The notes below the pieces were generated by a model. That model did no database searches. It was not told where the DNA came from and worked only from the letters and a program-made list of their open reading frames with translations. This document shows positions 1-4,552 of a DNA stretch of 5,170 nt, piece after piece (the stretch's first letter is position 1; every line of letters begins with the position of its first letter). Source of the DNA: JBBQIY01 sp964618405. Lineage in GTDB: Bacteria > Verrucomicrobiota > Kiritimatiellia > RFP12 > UBA3636. Position numbers and translations under genes: made by a program. The stretch covers positions 1 through 5,170 of the forward strand of contig CAZUAY010000283.1 in the NCBI GenBank assembly GCA_964618405.1. The letters run 5' to 3'.

Positions 1-22
1 TTTTCACGCCCAAATTTTTTTC

Positions 23-51
23 TTTCAAACCTTTAAAAAAAGCTCTATACT
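23..51 (+). promoter_or_regulatory. Probable sigma-70-type promoter of pckG
   Basis: A TATACT hexamer at 46-51 matches five of six positions of the -10 consensus. A weak -35 candidate, TTTCAA at 23-28, lies 17 bp upstream and matches only three of six positions. Transcription would start near 58, giving a leader of about 70 nt before pckG. The surrounding A/T tracts at 14-20 and 34-40 fit a promoter region. The -10 box is convincing and the -35 box is not, so assignment to a housekeeping sigma factor is inference. Confidence 0.5.
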
Positions 52-66
52 TCTTACGCCATACAG

Positions 67-86
67 CAGAGGGAGTGAACTCTCTG
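67..86 (+). other. Small hairpin in the pckG leader
   Basis: CAGAGGG at 67-73 pairs with CTCTCTG at 80-86, giving seven pairs including one G-U, around a six-base loop AGTGAA. It lies in the predicted untranslated leader, about 30 nt upstream of the ribosome site. It has no T-run after it, so it is not a terminator. A role in mRNA stability or regulation is possible but nothing here proves it, and no known riboswitch class is recognised. Confidence 0.3.
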
Positions 87-115
87 TAGAAGGATTTATA
101 AAACAACACACCCCT

Positions 116-120
116 AAGGA
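116..120 (+). promoter_or_regulatory. Shine-Dalgarno site of pckG
   Basis: AAGGA at 116-120 sits seven bases before the ATG at 128, a near-ideal spacing. It supports that start. It is also the only clear Shine-Dalgarno site in the window, which contrasts with the four genes downstream. Confidence 0.8.
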
Positions 121-127
121 TAAAAAC

Positions 128-1927
128 ATGGACATTAGCACCTTGAAGAACAAAGACCTGAAGCAGTGGCTCCAGGGTTGGATCGACCTCTGCACGCCGG
201 ATGCAGTCGTTATTTGTGACGGCTCCACGGAGCAGTATGACAAAGTTGCAAACGAGCTGGTCAACGCAGGTTCGTTCATTAAACTGAATGAAAAGAAAAA
301 GCCGAACAGCTACGCCGTTCGTTCAGACGTGGGTGACGTTGCCCGTGTCGAAGAGCGCACGTTTATCTGCTCGAAGACGAAGGCTGCTGCGGGTCCGACC
401 AACAACTGGTGTGATCCGGTTGAAATGAAGATGATTCTGTGCGGCAAGCAGAACGGTCTTTACAAGGGTTGTATGAAGGGTCGCACGATGTACGTGATCC
501 CGTTCTCGATGGGTCCTGTTGATTCGCCGATTGCAAAATACGGCATTGAACTCACCGATAGCGGTTACGTTGTCTGCAACATGATGATTATGACTCGTGT
601 TTCGGACAAGATTCTTGAGCGCATCGATGAGGGTCGCGAATTTGTCAAGTGCATCCACTCCGTTGGTGCTCCTCTTGAGCCAGGTGTGGCAGACGTCCCA
701 TGGCCTTGCAATCCGACCAACAAGTATATCACGCATTTCCCAGACACCCGCGAGATTCTTTCTTTCGGTTCTGGCTACGGCGGCAACGCGCTGCTCGGCA
801 AGAAGTGCTTTGCGCTTCGTATCGCTAGCGTTCAGGCTCGTGATGAGGGATGGCTCGCTGAGCACATGCTCATCCTCAAGCTCACGAACCCCAAGGGTGT
901 TGTCAAGTTCGTCGGCGCGGCATTCCCGTCCGCCTGCGGCAAGACGAACCTCGCGATGATGGAGCCAACCATCCCAGGCTGGACGGTTGAGACGATCGGT
1001 GACGATATTGCTTGGATGCAGTTCGACAAGAAGGGTCAGCTCCGTGCGATCAATCCAGAAGCCGGCTTCTTCGGTGTCGCTCCTGGAACGTCGATGGACT
1101 CCAACCCAAATGCGATGCGCACGATCAACAAGGGTAACTCGATCTTCACGAACTGCGCGATCACAGAGGATGGTGACATATTCTGGGAGGGTGGTGACGT
1201 GGTTCCCGAGACCTGCGTCGATTGGATTCGTCGTCCTTGGAAGAAGGGTTCGAAGGTCAAGGCCGCTAACCCGAACGCACGCTTCACGGTTCCTGCTGGA
1301 CAGTGTCCGGTTATCGCTTCGGAGTGGGAAGATCCCGCTGGTGTGCCAATCAGTGCTTTCTTGTTTGGTGGCCGTCGCGCTAGCGTCGTTCCTCTCGTGA
1401 ACGAAGCCCTGAGCTGGGAACACGGCGTGTTCCTCGGCGCGACCATGGCTTCCGAGAAGACTGCAGCAGCAGCCGGTGTCGTCGGTGAGCTCCGCTTCGA
1501 CCCGTTCGCCATGCTTCCGTTCTGCGGATACAACATGGGCGAGTACTTCAGCCACTGGCTGAACATCGGCAAGAAGCAGGGTGCCAAGCTGCCGAAGATC
1601 TACTACGTCAACTGGTTCCGTAAGGCGCCAGATGGTCACTGGCTCTGGCCGGGATTCGGCGAGAACAGCCGCGTGCTCAAGTGGATCTTCGAGCGTTGCG
1701 AAGGCAAAGGAAGCGTCATTTCGACTCCAATCGGGAACCTCCCGAAGGACATCGATTTCGAGGGTCTGAACATGACCGACGAAGACAAGAAGCTCCTGCT
1801 CTCCTGTGACATCGAAGGCTGGAAGGGCGTTGTCCCGGCCATCAAGAAGCATTTCGAAACCTTCGGTTCGAAGTTGCCTGCGGCCCTTAAGACGCAACTC
1901 AAGGATCTTGAGAATCGTCTTGGCTAA
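128..1927 (+). CDS. pckG: Phosphoenolpyruvate carboxykinase (GTP)
   Basis: This cytosolic enzyme interconverts oxaloacetate plus GTP with PEP, CO2 and GDP. It serves gluconeogenesis or, in succinate-forming anaerobes, PEP carboxylation. The 599-residue length is normal for the GTP family. Visible landmarks, with human PCK1 equivalents from memory, are R73 (R87) for substrate, Y217 (Y235), K226 (K244) and H246 (H264) for Mn2+, P-loop 266-274 FPSACGKTN with the reactive C270 (C288) and K272, D292-D293 (D310-D311), R385 (R405) and R416 (R436). A lid-like stretch spans about 441-455. The guanine pocket is F497, W505 and F510; the middle residue is Phe in human PCK1. The PCK1-like GTP motifs distinguish it from the ATP-dependent family. 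Start choice rests on AAGGA seven bases upstream. The gene has its own promoter and terminator, so it is probably monocistronic. Codon use is strongly biased: no TTA, CTA or TCA codon occurs between S66 and the last few codons, suggesting high expression. Confidence 0.97.
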   Translation: MDISTLKNKDLKQWLQGWIDLCTPDAVVICDGSTEQYDKVANELVNAGSFIKLNEKKKPNSYAVRSDVGDVARVEERTFICSKTKAAAGPTNNWCDPVEMKMILCGKQNGLYKGCMKGRTMYVIPFSMGPVDSPIAKYGIELTDSGYVVCNMMIMTRVSDKILERIDEGREFVKCIHSVGAPLEPGVADVPWPCNPTNKYITHFPDTREILSFGSGYGGNALLGKKCFALRIASVQARDEGWLAEHMLILKLTNPKGVVKFVGAAFPSACGKTNLAMMEPTIPGWTVETIGDDIAWMQFDKKGQLRAINPEAGFFGVAPGTSMDSNPNAMRTINKGNSIFTNCAITEDGDIFWEGGDVVPETCVDWIRRPWKKGSKVKAANPNARFTVPAGQCPVIASEWEDPAGVPISAFLFGGRRASVVPLVNEALSWEHGVFLGATMASEKTAAAAGVVGELRFDPFAMLPFCGYNMGEYFSHWLNIGKKQGAKLPKIYYVNWFRKAPDGHWLWPGFGENSRVLKWIFERCEGKGSVISTPIGNLPKDIDFEGLNMTDEDKKLLLSCDIEGWKGVVPAIKKHFETFGSKLPAALKTQLKDLENRLG

Positions 1928-1928
1928 A

Positions 1929-1955
1929 GCAGTCGCTCATTGCTAGTCGCTAGTG
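1929..1955 (+). repeat. Heptad (7-bp period) repeat, left block
   Basis: Just after the pckG stop, the motif GCTAGTC recurs with a 7-bp period: a partial GCAGTC at 1929-1934, diverged GCTCATT at 1935-1941, GCTAGTC at 1942-1948 and GCTAGTG at 1949-1955. AGTCGCT is therefore repeated exactly at 1931 and 1945. The last copies also form the left arm of the pckG terminator. A similar block lies on the other strand at 2009-2036. Confidence 0.55.
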
Positions 1956-1996
1956 GGAAAACTCAATTTTTTGGGTTACCCACTTAGCGACTTTTT
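1945..1996 (+). terminator. Strong intrinsic terminator of pckG
   Basis: AGTCGCTAGTGGG at 1945-1957 pairs completely with 1979-1992, with one bulged T at 1984. A second helix inside it pairs AACTCAA at 1960-1966 with TTGGGTT at 1971-1977, with one G-U pair, around a TTTT loop. T1992-T1996 follows as a five-base T-run. The structure begins 17 nt after the pckG stop. Its length and perfection support efficient termination, separating pckG from the gene cluster downstream. Confidence 0.88.
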
Positions 1997-2008
1997 CATT
2001 TTGCGTAG

Positions 2009-2036
2009 ACTCGCAACTCACAACTCGCAACTTAGC
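2009..2036 (-). repeat. Heptad repeat, right block, inverted relative to the left block
   Basis: Read on the + strand, four heptads follow in register: ACTCGCA at 2009-2015, ACTCACA at 2016-2022, ACTCGCA at 2023-2029 and ACTTAGC at 2030-2036. ACTTAGC also occurs at 1982-1988 in the terminator's right arm. The reverse complements (GCTAAGT, TGCGAGT) resemble the GCTAGTC units of the left block, so the two blocks face each other. It contains no open reading frame of note. Short heptameric tandem repeats are known in some bacteria, for example in cyanobacteria, but identity with those is not claimed. Confidence 0.55.
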
Positions 2037-2068
2037 ACGAGTCATTTTTTATAAAAATGACTCGTGCT
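2034..2068. repeat. Perfect 16-bp inverted repeat
   Basis: AGCACGAGTCATTTTT at 2034-2049 is exactly complementary to 2053-2068, with three bases TAT between. The arms carry a GC-richer outer half and a T5/A5 inner half. No T-run follows on either strand, so it is not a standard terminator. It ends 14 bp before a possible -35 box for the downstream gene, so it could be an operator, an mRNA-processing hairpin or a dispersed repeat unit. A weaker alternative helix, ACTCG 2023-2027 with CGAGT 2038-2042 followed by CATTTTTT, would compete with it. Confidence 0.8.
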
Positions 2069-2082
2069 GTCCAAATCCACTA

Positions 2083-2112
2083 TTGACACTTTCCCTGTTC
2101 AATTGATACCAT
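2083..2112 (+). promoter_or_regulatory. Possible promoter of the downstream four-gene cluster
   Basis: TTGACA at 2083-2088 is a perfect -35 consensus. TACCAT at 2107-2112, 18 bp further on, matches four of six -10 positions. The predicted start of transcription, about 2119, falls at the ATG of the next gene, so the message would be essentially leaderless. This agrees with the absence of a Shine-Dalgarno site there. The weak -10 box keeps this tentative. Confidence 0.4.
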
Positions 2113-2119
2113 CGTGCGC

Positions 2120-2932
2120 ATGAATATCAGTTCGCTTTCTCCAGAGGGGCAGACGCTTTTTAACCGGTTTCGAAGTCGTCTTCCCTACAGGCTTGAGCTT
2201 GATGCCGTTATCAAGTGTTTGCCTTCCAAAAAAAACGACGGAATGGTCATGCTTGACATTGGCATGCCGAGTCCTGTCATGTCTGCATTTCTCCGAGAAT
2301 CCGGCGGTGTTTGGGCCACCATTGCGCGTTCTCCTGAGTTTGCGGAGGAGGCGAGTCAATTTCTTGAATCGGAAGTCGTTTGTTTGGATGCCAATGGAAC
2401 GATTCCCTTCGAACAGCATTCGTTCGATGTTGTTGTTGTTTCGCTCGGGATGCTTGCGGCGATGCAAGATTCAGAATTCTTTATCCGAGAATGTAATCGA
2501 GTTTTAAAGTCCGCGGGGCAGCTCATCATCAGCACCCAGTATCGGAAGAGCTTCAGCTTCATCAATGTCCTTCGGAACCGTGCGCAGAAATCGGTGGGTG
2601 GCATGATTGGTGGCGGTTATACCGAACGGGGTTTATTTCGATTCTTGAAGACAGGTTTTGATGTCATCTCCGTCGATTCATACTCTGGTTTCTTCGTCGA
2701 AATGATCCGGATCCACGAATACCAAATGCTCATGGCGGGCATGGAGGAGGAAGAGGTCTCGGCAAGGGTTCGGTTAAAATATTGGTTTGCCGAGCAACTT
2801 GATTTCTTCACCTTGTGGGCGCGAGGTTATGTCATCATCGTCCATGCACGTCGCCGCCAGTGGCGAGAGCGGGCAACTCCGGTTCTCGCAGATGGCCGGA
2901 CGATTCACGAAGCGGTTTTGAAGCCTACCTGA
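2120..2932 (+). CDS. Class I SAM-dependent methyltransferase-fold protein, degenerate cofactor site
   Basis: The 270-residue protein resembles the Methyltransf_11 type of class I methyltransferase. Recognisable elements are strand 1 at 43-48 (VMLDIG), the segment around L89-D90 leading into PFEQHSFDVVVVS (96-108), RVLKSAGQLIIST at 127-139, and YTERGLFRFLKTGFDVISVDS at about 167-187, typical of the end of the fold. The substrate is unknown. Two SAM-binding features look lost: the glycine-rich loop reads DIGMPSP (46-52) instead of DxGxGxG, and the position after strand 2 normally holding a ribose-binding acid reads IARSPE, with A69. It may be strongly diverged or non-catalytic. ATG 2120 is chosen over an in-frame GTG at 2114 because a possible promoter predicts transcription starting near 2119; neither start has a Shine-Dalgarno site, and an in-frame stop lies at 2084-2086. 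It is the first gene of the run, 44 nt before the next. Confidence 0.75.
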   Translation: MNISSLSPEGQTLFNRFRSRLPYRLELDAVIKCLPSKKNDGMVMLDIGMPSPVMSAFLRESGGVWATIARSPEFAEEASQFLESEVVCLDANGTIPFEQHSFDVVVVSLGMLAAMQDSEFFIRECNRVLKSAGQLIISTQYRKSFSFINVLRNRAQKSVGGMIGGGYTERGLFRFLKTGFDVISVDSYSGFFVEMIRIHEYQMLMAGMEEEEVSARVRLKYWFAEQLDFFTLWARGYVIIVHARRRQWRERATPVLADGRTIHEAVLKPT

Positions 2933-2976
2933 AGCACTTTGCCAAACGATGAATCTGCTGAGAATTTCTATACGCT

Positions 2977-4077
2977 ATGAAAAAAAAAGCTCTCTACAAT
3001 ACAATCATTGCGCTGGCATTGACGTTGGCAGCACTCGCGAGCGGTCTGCGCATCCGCGCGAGGTTTCTCCCAACGGTTGACGTTCCCATCCTGCTTTACG
3101 AGCGAGTGGCACAGACTTCTGAGGATAAGGACACAGTTCCGCTCAATCTGTTCTATCAACAGATGCGGGACCTTTCGGCAAATGGCTATAAAACGGTATC
3201 TCCTGAGCGTCTTCTAGCCTATAAGGTTTGGGGCCTTGCGTTGCCTGAGTTGCCCCTGATGATCACGTTTGATAAGGCCTATCGGGATTTGCAAACTACG
3301 GTAGCTCCTATTCTCAAAGAGCAAAATTTTACGGCCGTGGTTAATCTCGCAACGACCTATATCGGGCGAAAACCAGACGAAAGTCGTGCCCTCAATGGCA
3401 TCGCCATGATGTCGTGGGCCGAGGTCCGAGATGCACTGAAAGCAGACGTTTTCAGCTTCGGCGGCCATACCCGAAACCTCGTCGACCTCACCCGTCATGA
3501 GAAGCCTTTCAACGAGATTCGCGCTTCCCGTACCGACATCAAACGCGCAACAGGTGTGAAGACGACTGTTTTCAGCTATCCATTCGGGAAATATTCTCCT
3601 GCTCTTGCTAAGGCAGCCAAAGAAGCGAAGATCGATTTTGCCATGACCTACGGTAATACAATCGCGAAAATCGGTCCCAAGACGGATTTTCTTGCGTTGC
3701 CTAGAATTCAAGTGGTCGGTGGAAACCACACATTCTCTGCTACGGTAATCGAACGCCAATCTCCTGGGCAATTTGGCGTGGTAAAGGTCTCTCATCCCCA
3801 AGGAGTCGTCTTTCCAATGTCGGTCGTTGTCTTCGGTTCCGATTCCTATAAGCCTGTAGCGGATTTTGATTGCGAAGGGATCAAGTCTGACGAAACCATT
3901 GAGGTTTCAATTCCTTCCAAAACGACGTTCCCCGTGGATGTCGAGATTCTCGACAAGAATCGCGTTTTGCTCTACTTCAAGAATTCGATACCAAGGAATG
4001 CGGTGCAGCGCGACCCCACTTCGACGGGTGCTCCTGTGAACCTCGACTATAAAGTCGATATTGAACCGATATTGTAA
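2977..4077 (+). CDS. Membrane-anchored polysaccharide deacetylase-fold (NodB-like) protein, probably lacking the metal site
   Basis: The N-terminus is KKK followed by a hydrophobic stretch (about 6-24) and then RIRAR. This fits a signal anchor or uncleaved signal peptide, with the rest outside the cytoplasmic membrane. Residues about 36-245 follow the NodB/CE4 layout: VPILLYERV (36-44; relatives usually have YHRV), MITFDKAYRD (95-104), GGHTRNLVDLT (162-172), FSYPFGKYS (199-207) and a closing LPRIQV (241-246). Active relatives use TFDDG and HxxxH for the metal. Here the second Asp is K100, the Gly is A101 and the second His is L168, leaving only D99 and H164. Deacetylation of cell-wall or exopolysaccharide sugars is therefore doubtful; a binding or structural role is inferred. 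Residues about 250-366 form an unassigned, probably beta-rich domain. An in-frame stop at 2959 and the signal-like N-terminus fix the start; it opens with an A9 run and no Shine-Dalgarno site. dut follows after 6 nt. Confidence 0.8.
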   Translation: MKKKALYNTIIALALTLAALASGLRIRARFLPTVDVPILLYERVAQTSEDKDTVPLNLFYQQMRDLSANGYKTVSPERLLAYKVWGLALPELPLMITFDKAYRDLQTTVAPILKEQNFTAVVNLATTYIGRKPDESRALNGIAMMSWAEVRDALKADVFSFGGHTRNLVDLTRHEKPFNEIRASRTDIKRATGVKTTVFSYPFGKYSPALAKAAKEAKIDFAMTYGNTIAKIGPKTDFLALPRIQVVGGNHTFSATVIERQSPGQFGVVKVSHPQGVVFPMSVVVFGSDSYKPVADFDCEGIKSDETIEVSIPSKTTFPVDVEILDKNRVLLYFKNSIPRNAVQRDPTSTGAPVNLDYKVDIEPIL

Positions 4078-4083
4078 GATTCC

Positions 4084-4512
4084 ATGAAGCTCAAGATTAA
4101 GCGATTATCCCCTGATGCTATCATTCCGCAATACGCCCATCCCGATGATTCAGGGCTCGATCTTTGTTCCGTGCAAGACCTTGTTCTTCAGCCCGGAGAC
4201 TGGGCGACGATTCGAATCGGCTTTGCAATCGAGTTGCCTCCCGGAACCGAGGCGCAGGTGCGTCCGCGGAGTGGGCTCGCCGCTCGCAATGCGCTCACAA
4301 TTTTGAATACGCCAGGAACTATTGACGAAGGCTATCGCGGTGAAGTCTGCATTATCGCGATTAACCTCGGTAAAGAGCCTTTTGAGGTTAAGAAAGGTAT
4401 GCGCATCGCGCAAATGGTCATCTGTCCTGTGATTCGCGTTCAAATCGAAGAGATTGATACCCTCTCCGATACTGCCCGCAACCTCGGCGGCTTCGGCTCT
4501 ACGGGTGTTTGA
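4084..4512 (+). CDS. dut: Deoxyuridine 5'-triphosphate nucleotidohydrolase (dUTPase)
   Basis: The enzyme hydrolyses dUTP to dUMP and pyrophosphate in the cytoplasm, keeping uracil out of DNA and supplying dUMP for thymidylate synthesis. The 142-residue length is typical of the homotrimeric family. All five motifs are present in order: motif 1 HPDDSGLDL (19-27), motif 2 PRSGLA (61-66), motif 3 GTIDEGYRGEV (78-88) with the catalytic water-activating D81, motif 4 RIAQMVICPV (107-116), and the P-loop-like motif 5 RNLGGFGSTG (132-141) that closes over the triphosphate. No key residue is missing. It begins 6 nt after the deacetylase-like gene, so it is almost certainly co-transcribed and perhaps translationally coupled. 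Its own Shine-Dalgarno site is poor (TAAGAT). The upstream neighbours have no evident metabolic link to nucleotide hygiene. Confidence 0.96.
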   Translation: MKLKIKRLSPDAIIPQYAHPDDSGLDLCSVQDLVLQPGDWATIRIGFAIELPPGTEAQVRPRSGLAARNALTILNTPGTIDEGYRGEVCIIAINLGKEPFEVKKGMRIAQMVICPVIRVQIEEIDTLSDTARNLGGFGSTGV

Positions 4513-4552
4513 TGGGATGGATCTGACTGATCATCTTCGAAAAAAACCTAAA

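Noticed and set aside
1..127. Riboswitch or small gene in the pckG leader.
   Set aside because: The leader is short, holds only one small hairpin, and shows no conserved riboswitch core that I recognise. No plausible small reading frame with a ribosome site precedes pckG.
323..1897. Long open frame of 524 codons on the - strand.
   Set aside because: It is in register with pckG and exists because that gene avoids TTA, CTA and TCA. Its translation is rich in Arg, Leu and His with no recognisable domain, and no start signal supports it.
1929..2068. CRISPR-like array or insertion-sequence ends.
   Set aside because: The repeats are only 7 bp with no spacers of uniform length. The 16-bp inverted repeat has a 3-nt loop, with no transposase gene and no target duplication nearby.
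2969..2974. TATACG just before the ATG at 2977, as a -10 box for the deacetylase-like gene.
   Set aside because: No -35 element lies at 16-18 bp, and the predicted start of transcription would fall after the ATG. An upstream in-frame stop and the signal-like N-terminus make that ATG the real start.
3214..3801. Open frame of 195 codons on the - strand.
   Set aside because: It is an in-register shadow of the deacetylase-like gene, ending at that gene's CTA codon 80, and has no family features.
4513..4552. Terminator between dut and the propeller gene.
   Set aside because: Only the short palindrome TGATCA and an A-run are present. There is no stem with a following T-run, so read-through is expected.
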